A stretch of DNA of 64,000 nt from Marinobacterium iners (lineage in GTDB: Bacteria; Pseudomonadota; Gammaproteobacteria; Pseudomonadales; Balneatricaceae). A program made the translations under genes and the position numbers. Shown piece by piece: positions 35,706-44,366 of this stretch. Within the stretch, counting starts at the first letter, position 1. Each line of letters opens with the position of its first letter. Under the pieces are notes generated by a model. That model did not search any database and was not told where the DNA came from. It was given only the letters and a program-made list of their open reading frames with translations. The stretch is taken from positions 1,798,001 through 1,862,000 of the forward strand of contig NZ_CP022297.1 of assembly GCF_017310015.1 (NCBI RefSeq), written 5' to 3'.

Positions 35706-36743
35706 ATGGCTAATCAGATACGTCTGACAAAATGGCTGGCAGCTTCGCTGCTGGCCGTTTTTGTTTTGGGGCTGCTGGGGTGTGACAGTCGCCCCCGAGA
35801 GCGCATTGTTTCCTTTGACGGTTTAACGATGGGAACCAGCTTTAGTGTGAAGTGGGTTGCCGAGGATGACACCCGTGTTGCCTCGATTCGTGCCAAGGCC
35901 GGTGCTTTGCTGGCTGAAGTCAATCGTCAAATGTCGACCTACATTGACGACTCGGAGCTGTCGAAACTCAATAGTGTTGAGCCTGGTTATGCTCAGACCA
36001 TTCCTGCCGAGCTGATGTTTGTACTGCAGGAGTCGCAACGGATTAGTGAGTGGACCGACGGTGCGTTTGATGTAACCGTAGGCCCGCTTGTGAACCTCTG
36101 GGGGTTTGGGCCGGATGGCCGGATAATACATGCACCGACGGACGAGCAGATTGAATATTTGCGGGAGCGGATTGGGTACCGGTTTGTTGAGCTGATACCT
36201 GCAACCCGACAGGTTCGGCGTCTCGGTGAGCAGTACATTGACCTTTCAGCAATCGCCAAGGGCTATGGTGTAGACGCACTGGCCAATCTGCTGGAGCAAG
36301 AGGGAGTTGATCGCTACCTGGTTGAAATTGGAGGTGAATTGCGAGCAGAGGGGCTTAAACCGGACGGTTCAGCCTGGAAGCTTGCGATCGAGGCGCCTGT
36401 GGCCGGCGCTGAGCGTGTGGCTCAGACGATTATAAGCCTTGAAAGTGATGCGGTCGCGACGTCAGGCGATTATCGTAATTATTTTGAAGAAGATGGTGTA
36501 CGTTACTCCCATACCATTGATCCCCGCACCGCGCGTCCCATCACTCACCGCCTGGCTTCGGTAACGGTGATCAGGCCCACCTGTGCAGAAGCAGACGCAC
36601 TTGCCACTGCACTCATGGTGATGGGAGAGGAACAGGGGTACAATTTTGCTATCGAACATAATGTGAAGGCCTTTTTCATAAGCAAGGGTGCTGAGGGGTT
36701 TATAACCCGCGCCACGCCTGATTTTGAGGCCTATCTGAACTGA
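35706..36743 (+). CDS. apbE: FAD:protein FMN transferase ApbE
   Basis: Attaches FMN from FAD to Thr residues of NqrB and NqrC on the periplasmic side. The product is 345 residues, a lipoprotein with lipobox LLGC and lipidated Cys at 26. The ApbE domain shows TMGTSF near the N-terminus, the ISAIAKGYGVD-like segment (DLSAIAKGYG) and the SGDYRNYF motif. The ATG at 35706 is used; a TTG one codon upstream is less likely. Its position after nqrF matches its substrates NqrB and NqrC. Confidence 0.95.
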   Translation: MANQIRLTKWLAASLLAVFVLGLLGCDSRPRERIVSFDGLTMGTSFSVKWVAEDDTRVASIRAKAGALLAEVNRQMSTYIDDSELSKLNSVEPGYAQTIPAELMFVLQESQRISEWTDGAFDVTVGPLVNLWGFGPDGRIIHAPTDEQIEYLRERIGYRFVELIPATRQVRRLGEQYIDLSAIAKGYGVDALANLLEQEGVDRYLVEIGGELRAEGLKPDGSAWKLAIEAPVAGAERVAQTIISLESDAVATSGDYRNYFEEDGVRYSHTIDPRTARPITHRLASVTVIRPTCAEADALATALMVMGEEQGYNFAIEHNVKAFFISKGAEGFITRATPDFEAYLN

Positions 36744-36762
36744 TAATGCTCGGAGGTATGTA

Positions 36763-36999
36763 ATGGAAACCATGATTCTGACCTTCGCTGCGCTGCTGTT
36801 GATCATCACAGCCATGTCTGTGGGGGTGTTGATGGGGCGTAAGCCAATTACCGGTTCCTGTGGCGGCATGAGTGCCGTTGGCATGGATACCGTATGTGAC
36901 ATCTGTGGCGGTGATCCGAACAAGTGTGATGAAGAGCAGGAGCGCCAACAGGGCAATGTTGGTGGTGATCTTGCCTATGAGGTTAAATCTAAAAGCTAA
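36763..36999 (+). CDS. nqrM: Na+-NQR maturation protein NqrM
   Basis: A small accessory protein needed to assemble Na+-NQR, probably by delivering iron to the NqrD/NqrE centre. The product is 78 residues with one membrane helix at about 5-26, then a four-Cys block (SCGG, then CDICGG and NKC). This block is the family signature. A good GGAGG sits seven bases before the ATG. It closes the nqr-apbE operon; a long hairpin begins at its stop codon. Confidence 0.93.
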   Translation: METMILTFAALLLIITAMSVGVLMGRKPITGSCGGMSAVGMDTVCDICGGDPNKCDEEQERQQGNVGGDLAYEVKSKS

Positions 37000-37041
37000 T
37001 TGGTTGTTGCCGGCAGTATCTCTATGCTGGTCAACAACCAA
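37000..37041 (+). other. Long hairpin between nqrM and sthA
   Basis: The outer ten base pairs are perfect (37000-37009 with 37032-37041). After one bulged T on the right strand, six more pairs (one G-T) continue inward, leaving a nine-base loop. There is no T-tract after it, so it is not a standard terminator. It could protect the nqr mRNA 3' end or act in the sthA leader. Confidence 0.6.
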
Positions 37042-37088
37042 GGGCGGAGTAGTTGGCTCCGATCTCGTTTTCTACTAAGGGGAAAGTA

Positions 37089-38489
37089 ATGGCTGTGTAT
37101 GACTATGATGTCGTTGTGATTGGCTCCGGTCCGGCTGGCGAAGGCGCTGCGATCAATGCTGCCAAGCAGGGCCGCCGTGTTGCCATAGTCGAAGAACAGA
37201 ATACCGTGGGCGGGAACTGTACTCACAAGGGCACGATTCCCTCCAAGGCATTGCGACACTCGGTCAAGCAGATCATTGAGTTCAACACTAACCCCATGTT
37301 CCGTGATATCGGCGAGCCACGCTGGTTTTCTTTTCCCAAGGTGCTAAAGCGTGCTGAGAAGGTAATCTCCAATCAGGTTATGCTGCGGACCAATTTCTAC
37401 GCCCGCAACCGGGTTGATGTGTTTTTCGGCCGCGCTCACTTCCAGAAGCCTGGTGAGATTGAGGTAGCGGGAGAGCATAATTCGAAGGAAACCTTGCGCA
37501 GCCGTAACTTTGTGATCGCAACCGGCTCCAGTCCCTGGTGCCCACCGGATATCGATTTCGCGCATCCGCGTATTTATAACTCCGATACCATTCTCAAGCT
37601 GAGTCACACACCGCGTACGCTGGTGATTTTTGGTGCCGGCGTCATAGGCTGTGAATACGCGTCCATTTTCAGTGGTCTTGGGGTTAAGGTTGACCTGATT
37701 GATATGCGCGATCGACTGCTTTCATTCCTTGATGATGAAATCTCCGATGCGTTGAGCTATCACCTGCGCAACAACGCTGTAAAAATTCGCCATAACGAAG
37801 ACTATAAATCGGTTACCGGCGATGCGCATGGTGTCACCATCGAATTGCAATCCGGTAAGAAGATACGTGCCGATGCGTTTCTCTGGTGCAATGGCCGCAG
37901 TGGCAATACGGCGGGTCTGGGGCTCGACAAGATTGGACTTGAAGCCAACAGCCGGGGTCAGTTGGCAGTCGATGAACACTATCGCACCGAGGCCGATGGG
38001 GTGTATGCGGTCGGTGATGTGATCGGTTGGCCGAGCCTGGCATCGGCTGCCCTGGATCAGGGGCGGTCAGCATCGGCTGACATGTTGTCAGCGGATGATT
38101 TCCGCTATATCAATGATGTCCCGACCGGCATCTATACCATCCCGGAGATCAGCTCCATCGGCAAAACAGAAGAGGAGCTGACAGCGGAATGTGTGCCCTA
38201 TGAAGTTGGGCAGGCGTTCTTCAAGGACACGGCACGTGCCCAGATTTCCGGTGAACCTGTAGGCATGCTGAAGGTGCTCTTCCATCGTGAAACGTTTCAG
38301 ATTCTTGGTATCCACTGTTTTGGCGATCAGGCTTCGGAGATCATTCACATTGGCCAGGCGATCATGAGCCAGTCGGGTGAGGCGAATACACTGAAGTATT
38401 TCATCAACACAACCTTCAACTATCCGACCATGGCTGAAGCCTACCGTGTTGCTGCTATTTCCGGGCTCAACAGGGTTGCGAACCTTTAA
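37089..38489 (+). CDS. sthA: Soluble pyridine nucleotide transhydrogenase
   Basis: A cytosolic FAD enzyme that transfers hydride between NADPH and NADH without ion pumping. The product is 466 residues. The FAD motif GSGPAGEGAA lies at about 11-20. Where dithiol reductases have CxxxxC, this protein has NCTHKGTIPSKAL, with Thr instead of the second Cys, which is the mark that separates SthA from lipoamide and glutathione reductases. The NAD(P) motif GAGVIGCEYAS follows, and then the dimer domain. The ATG at 37089 has AGGGGAAAG before it; an upstream reading to 37053 is not supported. Confidence 0.95.
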   Translation: MAVYDYDVVVIGSGPAGEGAAINAAKQGRRVAIVEEQNTVGGNCTHKGTIPSKALRHSVKQIIEFNTNPMFRDIGEPRWFSFPKVLKRAEKVISNQVMLRTNFYARNRVDVFFGRAHFQKPGEIEVAGEHNSKETLRSRNFVIATGSSPWCPPDIDFAHPRIYNSDTILKLSHTPRTLVIFGAGVIGCEYASIFSGLGVKVDLIDMRDRLLSFLDDEISDALSYHLRNNAVKIRHNEDYKSVTGDAHGVTIELQSGKKIRADAFLWCNGRSGNTAGLGLDKIGLEANSRGQLAVDEHYRTEADGVYAVGDVIGWPSLASAALDQGRSASADMLSADDFRYINDVPTGIYTIPEISSIGKTEEELTAECVPYEVGQAFFKDTARAQISGEPVGMLKVLFHRETFQILGIHCFGDQASEIIHIGQAIMSQSGEANTLKYFINTTFNYPTMAEAYRVAAISGLNRVANL

Positions 38490-38517
38490 GTAACCGACTT
38501 TGGTGTGTTGAATTTTT

Positions 38518-38547
38518 CAGCCGGGCCCAGCCCGGCTGTTTCATTTC
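38518..38547 (+). terminator. Terminator after sthA
   Basis: An eight-base-pair GC-rich stem (38518-38525 with 38531-38538) and five-base loop, then TTTCATTTCT. It overlaps the 3' end of the convergent gene at 38541. Confidence 0.65.
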
Positions 38548-38843
38548 TGCTTTGGAGGCAGATAGACACCATCTTCGTAATAACGCCCCTTCACCTTGAG
38601 ACGCTTTTCAATCCAACGGTTATAGTACTTCCACAGCAGAAAACCGGGTGTCATCAGTGCCATGATGGCGACCATAAGTCCGGCGCCTGCATGTGACGCA
38701 GGAAACAGGCCGCTTATCCAGTCCAATATGCCCAGTGAACGCCCAATCACGAACCATGCAATCAGACCGGCAAAACCGGCTCCCATGGCCAGCAGGTAGA
38801 GTTTTGGATGAGGCGTAGGTGTGGGGGCATTATTCATGCTCAT
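38541..38843 (-). CDS. Two-span membrane protein, unknown function
   Basis: I do not recognise this family. The product is 100 residues: a Pro/Thr-rich start, a first membrane helix at about 17-36, a second at about 52-72, and a basic C-terminus ending PPKQK. The first ATG (38843) overlaps the PilZ gene's stop as ATGA. A second ATG two codons later has AGGA at six bases and may be the true start, giving 98 residues. The tight coupling suggests it works with the PilZ protein, but no role can be named. Confidence 0.75.
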   Translation of the reverse strand: MSMNNAPTPTPHPKLYLLAMGAGFAGLIAWFVIGRSLGILDWISGLFPASHAGAGLMVAIMALMTPGFLLWKYYNRWIEKRLKVKGRYYEDGVYLPPKQK

Positions 38844-39403
38844 TCCTGATAGAGCTCGTTCTGGCGTTGTCGAGCCTGTGCTTCAAGAATCAGGCGGGCA
38901 AGCTGGGTGCGACAGTTTTCAGGCATATGCAGGAACTCTGCAGCAACTTCGAAGCCTTCGGCCTGGGCCTCGGAACGAATCACACGAGCATAGAGCATCA
39001 TGCCAAGCCTTGACTCGGTGAATACCAGTTTAAGGGCCAGTGCCTGTCTCGGCTCCAGTGACTGCTGAGACAAAAAATTGATGCCGCCTTCACTTAGGTT
39101 GATGAACTGAGGTTCCCCCTGGTCCAGCTTCAGGCTGTCGGCAGTCAGTGCTTGTGCAATCAGTTCTATCTTTCTGTTAAGGGACTGGAGGTAGGCGCTC
39201 AGGGGAGCAAAGCTCTCACTGATCCGGTGCAGATAATGGCTACATTCGGCATCGATTGCGTGCAATTGTGCCTGCAATGAAAAATAGGCAGATACCTCAA
39301 ATTGGAACGGCTGATTTGAATGAGCCACATCCTCGTCACTGACACATTTGTGTTCAATGATGACCGGATGATCGATCCGATAGTATTGACGCCTTTCAGA
39401 CAC
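38840..39403 (-). CDS. PilZ-domain protein (possible c-di-GMP effector)
   Basis: A 187-residue protein. The N-terminal RRQYYRIDHPV contains the RxxxR half of the c-di-GMP site (RQYYR), and INLSEGGINF holds the (D/N)xSxxG half, about 95 residues later. Between them lies a helical insertion of roughly 90 residues, longer than in simple PilZ domains. The C-terminal half returns to the beta barrel and ends in a charged helix. The start is GTG 39403, because AGGAG lies seven bases before it and RRQYYR follows at once; the reading up to 39442 is unsupported. Binding of c-di-GMP is inferred from the motifs. Confidence 0.85.
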   Translation of the reverse strand: MSERRQYYRIDHPVIIEHKCVSDEDVAHSNQPFQFEVSAYFSLQAQLHAIDAECSHYLHRISESFAPLSAYLQSLNRKIELIAQALTADSLKLDQGEPQFINLSEGGINFLSQQSLEPRQALALKLVFTESRLGMMLYARVIRSEAQAEGFEVAAEFLHMPENCRTQLARLILEAQARQRQNELYQE

Positions 39404-39410
39404 GTTAATA

Positions 39411-39415
39411 CTCCT
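39411..39415 (-). promoter_or_regulatory. Shine-Dalgarno site that decides the PilZ gene start
   Basis: AGGAG on the minus strand, seven bases before the GTG at 39403. The longer start at 39442 lies upstream of this site. Confidence 0.65.
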
Positions 39416-39509
39416 GCGGTTAGTGATAGAATCGCGTAACATTCAGTATAACCAACATAGTGTCGCTGCTGTTAGAGCTGCGGCCACAACAGTGATTGAA
39501 ACCGGCCAC

Positions 39510-40760
39510 ATGTACAGACCTTTGTCGCTTTTTGTCGGACTGCGCTATACCGCAGCCAGACGCGGGAATCATTTCATCTCCTTCATTTCACTTGTATCGA
39601 TGCTCGGGCTGATGCTGGGCGTGGCGGCGCTCATTCTGGTGCTCTCTGTCATGAATGGATTTGACCGCGAGCTTCGTCAGCGCATTCTCGGCATGGTGCC
39701 GCATGCCACGCTTGGGGCCTATGGAGATGAAGGTCTTGATGGCTGGCAAGAGCTGGCCACGGAAATTCGTCTCGAGCCGGGAGTCGCTGGTGTAGCGCCG
39801 TTTGTCCAGGCCCAGGGCATGTTGACCAGTTATGGTCGAGTACAGGGCGTGCAGGTCAATGGCATCGACCCACGGGTTGAGAATGAAGTGTCGATAATCA
39901 GCGATCATATGCAGCAGGGTGAGACCGGGTTACTGCAGGCGGGGGAGTACAACATCGTGTTGGGCGAGTTGCTTGCCAGGTTTCTTGGTGTCAGTGTGGG
40001 TGACAAGGTGACACTGGTGTTGCCCGAAGCTTCGGTCAGTGTGGCAGGTGTGGTTCCCCGCATGAAACGTTTTACGGTGGCGGGCCTGTTCTCGGTGGGT
40101 GCCGAACTGGATGCCAATCTGGCGTATATACATATCGACGATGCCGCCAGACTCAAGCGAATGCAGCCGGGGCGGGTGGATGGACTCCGGCTTAAACTGG
40201 ACGATCTGTTCAAGGCACCAGAGCTTGCCAGAAGGGTAGCAATGGCGCAGGAACGGCCGTTTTATGTCAGCGACTGGACCCGTACCCACGGCAACCTGTT
40301 TCAGGCCATTCAGATGGAAAAGCGCATGATTGCGCTGCTGTTGCTTTTGATTGTGTTTGTGGCTGCGTTCAATATTGTGTCCACACTGGTGATGGTAGTC
40401 ACAGACAAGCGTTCGGATATTGCGATTTTGCGCACCATGGGTGCGACGCCTGCCAGTATCCTGCGGATTTTTATGGTGCAGGGCGTTTTGATCGGCTTCA
40501 TTGGAACGGCACTCGGCGTTGGGCTTGGGGTCACATTGGCACTGACCGTGACTGACCTGGTGGCTTGGGTTGAGCGCATGCTGGGAATCCAGTTTCTGTC
40601 ATCCGAGGTCTATTTTATCAGTTACCTGCCCTCTGAGCTGGTGTGGTCGGATGTTGGGCTTATTACCTCTGCCGCTCTCCTGATTAGCTTTGTCGCCACG
40701 CTTTATCCAGCCTGGAGAGCATCACGAACCCAGCCCGCGGAGGCCCTGCGTTATGAGTGA
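39510..40760 (+). CDS. lolC: Lipoprotein-releasing ABC permease, LolC/E family
   Basis: An inner-membrane permease that extracts outer-membrane lipoproteins and hands them to LolA. The product is 416 residues. The first membrane helix is at about 28-50, preceded by GLRYTAARR and followed by a large periplasmic domain to about 265. Three more helices and the C-terminal ASRTQPAEALRYE, typical of LolC/E, follow. The hook region near PRMKRFTV resembles LolC rather than LolE. The ATG at 39510 has only a weak ribosome site. It overlaps lolD by eight bases. No second permease gene is present nearby, so it may act as a homodimer (LolF type). Confidence 0.92.
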   Translation: MYRPLSLFVGLRYTAARRGNHFISFISLVSMLGLMLGVAALILVLSVMNGFDRELRQRILGMVPHATLGAYGDEGLDGWQELATEIRLEPGVAGVAPFVQAQGMLTSYGRVQGVQVNGIDPRVENEVSIISDHMQQGETGLLQAGEYNIVLGELLARFLGVSVGDKVTLVLPEASVSVAGVVPRMKRFTVAGLFSVGAELDANLAYIHIDDAARLKRMQPGRVDGLRLKLDDLFKAPELARRVAMAQERPFYVSDWTRTHGNLFQAIQMEKRMIALLLLLIVFVAAFNIVSTLVMVVTDKRSDIAILRTMGATPASILRIFMVQGVLIGFIGTALGVGLGVTLALTVTDLVAWVERMLGIQFLSSEVYFISYLPSELVWSDVGLITSAALLISFVATLYPAWRASRTQPAEALRYE

Positions 40761-41430
40761 GCCAGTGCTCAGCTGTCGTAATATCAACAAGCGTTATGAA
40801 GAAGCGGGTAATACAGTCGAAGTGTTGCACGACATTAGTCTGACCGTCGCTGTGGGAGAACGCGTAGCCATAGTGGGTAGTTCGGGCAGCGGCAAAAGTA
40901 CCCTATTGAATATCCTCGGCGGATTAGATACGCCGGATAGTGGTGAAGTTGAAGTGGCAGGTCAGGCGTTGTACTCGATTTCCGAAACGCAACGATGTCG
41001 TTTGCGTAACCAGTCGCTTGGGTTTGTGTATCAGTTTCATCACTTGCTGCATGAGTTTACGGCACTGGAAAATGTGGCAATGCCACTTCTAATCGGAGAT
41101 ATGAACTCCAAACAGGCGATCGAACGTGCCGAGCAGTCACTGGTGCGGGTTGGTCTTGGGCACAGGCTTGCGCACAAGCCAGCCCAGCTCAGTGGCGGGG
41201 AGCGTCAACGTGTGGCAATTGCCAGAGCATTGGTGATGGAGCCGGCCTGTGTCTTGATGGATGAGCCTACCGGCAACCTGGACCGACATACGGCGGCTGA
41301 TGTTCAACACTACTTGGATGAGCTTAATCAGACGCTTGATACGGCATTTGTTATTGTGACACATGACATGCAGCTGGCTGAAAGAATGGGGCGCGTGTAT
41401 GAGCTGGTGGATGGGCGTTTTGACGCCTGA
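40753..41430 (+). CDS. lolD: Lipoprotein-releasing ABC ATPase LolD
   Basis: The ATPase of the Lol export complex. The product is 225 residues with a single ABC domain: Walker A GSSGSGKST, the Lol-specific QFHHLL segment after the Q-loop, signature LSGGERQR, Walker B CVLMDEP and H-loop VTHD. The ATG at 40753 lies inside the lolC end. The next gene is on the opposite strand, so the operon ends here with a single permease. Confidence 0.94.
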   Translation: MSEPVLSCRNINKRYEEAGNTVEVLHDISLTVAVGERVAIVGSSGSGKSTLLNILGGLDTPDSGEVEVAGQALYSISETQRCRLRNQSLGFVYQFHHLLHEFTALENVAMPLLIGDMNSKQAIERAEQSLVRVGLGHRLAHKPAQLSGGERQRVAIARALVMEPACVLMDEPTGNLDRHTAADVQHYLDELNQTLDTAFVIVTHDMQLAERMGRVYELVDGRFDA

Positions 41431-41438
41431 ATCCTTGC

Positions 41439-41978
41439 TCAGGTATTGTCCTTTGGTCGGCGGCTGCGTGACAGTATGCGGCGGCGCCAGCTCTTGTTGA
41501 CATGCCAGATCCAGAAACGGTTTATCAGAAAGTAACCGATCAGGCCGCTGAGAACCCCGCATATGATGGAGCCCACTAAAAGGGGCCACCAGATGGATGT
41601 AAGCTCGGTCTGAAGGGTCTGCAGGTTCCAGCTGTGCTCACTGGCAATGCCGCGTTCAATGCCCAGCACCCAAACGCCGAGACGGTAGGAAAGATAAAAG
41701 ATGGGCGGCATTGTCAGAGGATTGGTAATAAACACCAGCCCGACTGATATCGGCAGATTGCTGGAGACCAGCACGGCGATCAGTGCCGCGACCAACATCT
41801 GCCCTGGTATGGGCAGGAATGCACAGAAAAGCCCCACCAAAAAGGCACGCGCAACGGACTTGCGTGTGAGGTGCCAGAGGTTAGGGTCATGCAGATGACG
41901 GCCGAGCCAACCCAAGTGACGGTGGTTGCGCAGCTTGTGTTCGTCGGGCATGAATTTTCGGATCAGCTTTCGAGGCAT
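41439..41978 (-). CDS. DUF2062 membrane protein
   Basis: A 179-residue protein of the DUF2062 family. The N-terminus MPRKLIRKFMPD and the block HDPNLWHLTRKSVARAF are typical, followed by FLPIPGQM and the NPLTMPPIFY motif. Two membrane helices are clear (about 53-90) and a third near 140-160. The function is not known; the same gene sits between lolE and comEC in Pseudomonas. The ATG at 41978 fits family length; no strong ribosome site was seen. The gene is convergent with lolD and divergent from comEC. Confidence 0.88.
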   Translation of the reverse strand: MPRKLIRKFMPDEHKLRNHRHLGWLGRHLHDPNLWHLTRKSVARAFLVGLFCAFLPIPGQMLVAALIAVLVSSNLPISVGLVFITNPLTMPPIFYLSYRLGVWVLGIERGIASEHSWNLQTLQTELTSIWWPLLVGSIICGVLSGLIGYFLINRFWIWHVNKSWRRRILSRSRRPKDNT

Positions 41979-42057
41979 GAGAAACAGTCGCGGCCAGAGT
42001 CTGAAAGTGGCCACATTATGACGCCTGTGCTCTGCCAAGCCAACTCGGAGATCAAGG

Positions 42058-44304
42058 ATGATCGCGTATATCGGCGGAATTCTTACAGTGGCACTGTTGC
42101 CGTCACTGACCTATGCCGCATTGTTGGCTCTGTTGCTGCTACTATTGCGCTTCAAGCGGCTTCGCCAATCGCTTCTGTTTTATCTCCTTGGTGTGGCTGT
42201 TGCTGCTATTTGGGGGGCCTGGCAGTTGCATCATCGTTTGCCATCTAGCCCTCAAGCGCAGGATCTGCAGATTTCCGGTCTAGTGGACAGTCTGGTTCAG
42301 CACGATGACCAGCGGCAGGTATTTGAGCTTGCCGTCCTGACTGTAGAGTCGGATTTACCCACTCATGAACGGCTGCGACGCATTCGGCTCAGTGTTTACC
42401 ATACTGATATCCGTTTCGGCTTTGGTGATGAGATCAAGGCCGTCATACGTCTTCGCGCTCCAAGGGGACTACACAACCCCGAAGCAAGAGATACTGAACG
42501 CTACTACCTTGCTTCGGGTCTTGATGCGCGCGGGTATATTCGCACGCTTGTGAAGCATAAACCTGCAGAATCTTTCGGTGTGGGTGTGGTGCGTATGAGA
42601 GTCAAAAACTGGCTGCACGAGCAATTTGAACCACAGGCAGCAAACACCTTAAGTGCATTGATCATTGGTGATCGCACAGGGCTGGATGATCAGCACTGGG
42701 AATGGCTGCGCCGTACCGGAACTGCACATTTGCTGGTCGTCAGTGGTTTGCATATTGCCGTAATGGCAACGCTGGGCTGGCTGTTTGGACGGCTGATCGC
42801 GGTGCCCCTGCAGTTGTGCGGTTGGATGGGGTGCAGTCGCTGGCTGCCAACCGCTGCTGCCTTGCTGCTGGCGACTCTGTATGCGGCACTGGCAGGCTGG
42901 GGATTACCAGTACAGCGCGCGTGGCTAATGCTTGTGGTGTTTCTGCTGGGTAACTGGCAATTGTTGAGCCTGTCAGGCTGGCAGCGCCTAAAGCTTTCGT
43001 TGCTGGTGATAGTATCCGTACAGCCGCTGGCGATATTGGAGCCGGGGCTGTGGCTTTCCTTTGGCGCGGTGGCACTGATTCTCTGGCAGCTGCGGCAACG
43101 CCGGCAGCAGCCGCTCTCCTGTGTCTGGTTACGCTTGCCCGGAGAGTGGTGGCGATTACAGCTGACACTGTTTGCTGGCATGTCTCTGGTTATGGTCATG
43201 AACTTCAATCAGCTCAGTCCGGCGGGGATTGTGATGAATCTCATTGCCGTGCCTTGGATCTCGGCCACGATCTGGGCGCTGTCGGTTCTGCTTCTGTTAG
43301 TGCTTCAGTGGCCTGATGCCGCGACGCTGTTGAACTGGAACCTTGAGATGATCTGGGGGCTGCTGCAATGGGCTGCACAGATTCCAGGTCTGTTGCTGCA
43401 GGTCGGTCGCCCGAGTCTGACGTTGCTGGTGCTGGCCATTTTGGGTTCAGCAATCATATTACTGCCGCTGCCGTTTCGAATACGGGCCATCGCACTGTTG
43501 CCCTGTTTGCCGTTGCTTGCTCTGCCGGTGTCTCAGCCATCAAGAGGACATTTCAATGCCTGGGTTTTTGATGTTGGCCAAGGGCAGGCAATCCTGATTG
43601 AAACGGCAGAGGGCCGCCTTCTCTACGACACCGGTCCCGGATTCGGTAATGGACGTTCAGCCTTTGCATATACAGTGGAGCTCTATCTTCGCAGCCAGGC
43701 TCGCCCTGAACTTGAGTGGGTGGTAGTCAGTCACGCAGATGCGGATCACAGCGGAGGTTTTGCAGCGTTGCGGCAGGGATATGCAATCGGTACGTTGCTG
43801 GGAGGTGAAGAGCTTCCCAATATACAGGTGCAGGAGTGTCGCAGCGGCAGCTGGCAAATAGGGGACATCTCGTTCACCTTGCTGGATCCCTTCGGCGACC
43901 ATGCAGACCTCAGCAGCAATGATCGCTCCTGTGTATTGAGGGTCAGCAATGGGCGCTGTTCACTGCTGCTGACCGGTGATCTGAGTCAGAGTGGTGAATA
44001 TCGCCTGCTGTCGTCAGGGCAGGTTGAACCGGTTACCTGGCTGGTAGCGGGGCATCATGGCAGTCGTGATTCCACTGCAGGGGCGTTATTGGATTACGCC
44101 ATGCCAGAACATGTTGTGATCAGTGCCGGATATGGCAATCGCTTCGGTCATCCGCATGCGGATGTCATTGAACGCATCGAGAACCGCGAAATCCCCTGGA
44201 GCAGTACTGCCAGGCAGGGTGCGCTGCTGCTGAAAGCTGACAGTGACAGCTGTAGCGTGATCTCACACAGAGAACTTAAAAAGCGTTACTGGACAGCTGG
44301 TTAA
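42058..44304 (+). CDS. comEC: ComEC/Rec2 DNA-uptake channel protein
   Basis: The inner-membrane channel that carries single-stranded DNA into the cytosol during natural transformation. The product is 748 residues, full length. An N-terminal membrane pair and OB-like domain come first, then the competence domain of multiple helices, with a recognisable LLVVSGLHIAVMA motif near 225. The C-terminal metallo-beta-lactamase-like domain has VSHADADHSGG and AGHHGS. The frame is intact. GGAG lies seven bases before the ATG. Presence of ComEC alone does not prove competence; no pilus or comFC genes are in the window. Confidence 0.93.
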   Translation: MIAYIGGILTVALLPSLTYAALLALLLLLLRFKRLRQSLLFYLLGVAVAAIWGAWQLHHRLPSSPQAQDLQISGLVDSLVQHDDQRQVFELAVLTVESDLPTHERLRRIRLSVYHTDIRFGFGDEIKAVIRLRAPRGLHNPEARDTERYYLASGLDARGYIRTLVKHKPAESFGVGVVRMRVKNWLHEQFEPQAANTLSALIIGDRTGLDDQHWEWLRRTGTAHLLVVSGLHIAVMATLGWLFGRLIAVPLQLCGWMGCSRWLPTAAALLLATLYAALAGWGLPVQRAWLMLVVFLLGNWQLLSLSGWQRLKLSLLVIVSVQPLAILEPGLWLSFGAVALILWQLRQRRQQPLSCVWLRLPGEWWRLQLTLFAGMSLVMVMNFNQLSPAGIVMNLIAVPWISATIWALSVLLLLVLQWPDAATLLNWNLEMIWGLLQWAAQIPGLLLQVGRPSLTLLVLAILGSAIILLPLPFRIRAIALLPCLPLLALPVSQPSRGHFNAWVFDVGQGQAILIETAEGRLLYDTGPGFGNGRSAFAYTVELYLRSQARPELEWVVVSHADADHSGGFAALRQGYAIGTLLGGEELPNIQVQECRSGSWQIGDISFTLLDPFGDHADLSSNDRSCVLRVSNGRCSLLLTGDLSQSGEYRLLSSGQVEPVTWLVAGHHGSRDSTAGALLDYAMPEHVVISAGYGNRFGHPHADVIERIENREIPWSSTARQGALLLKADSDSCSVISHRELKKRYWTAG

Positions 44305-44350
44305 CGCCTACTCCTGCCTATGGGGCTGTGTTAGAGTTATTTCAATCAAC

Positions 44351-44358
44351 AGGAGGTG
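44351..44358 (+). promoter_or_regulatory. Strong Shine-Dalgarno that decides the exbB-like start
   Basis: AGGAGGTG eight bases before the GTG at 44367. A GTG at 44328 would lie upstream of it and lacks any ribosome site. Confidence 0.75.
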
Positions 44359-44366
44359 ATCTGAAG

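Noticed and set aside
37089..38489. sthA as a lipoamide or glutathione reductase
   Set aside because: The second redox Cys is replaced by Thr in the CTHKGT motif, which is the SthA pattern.
44328..44366. Longer start for the exbB-like gene
   Set aside because: No ribosome site precedes it, while AGGAGGTG stands before the GTG at 44367.
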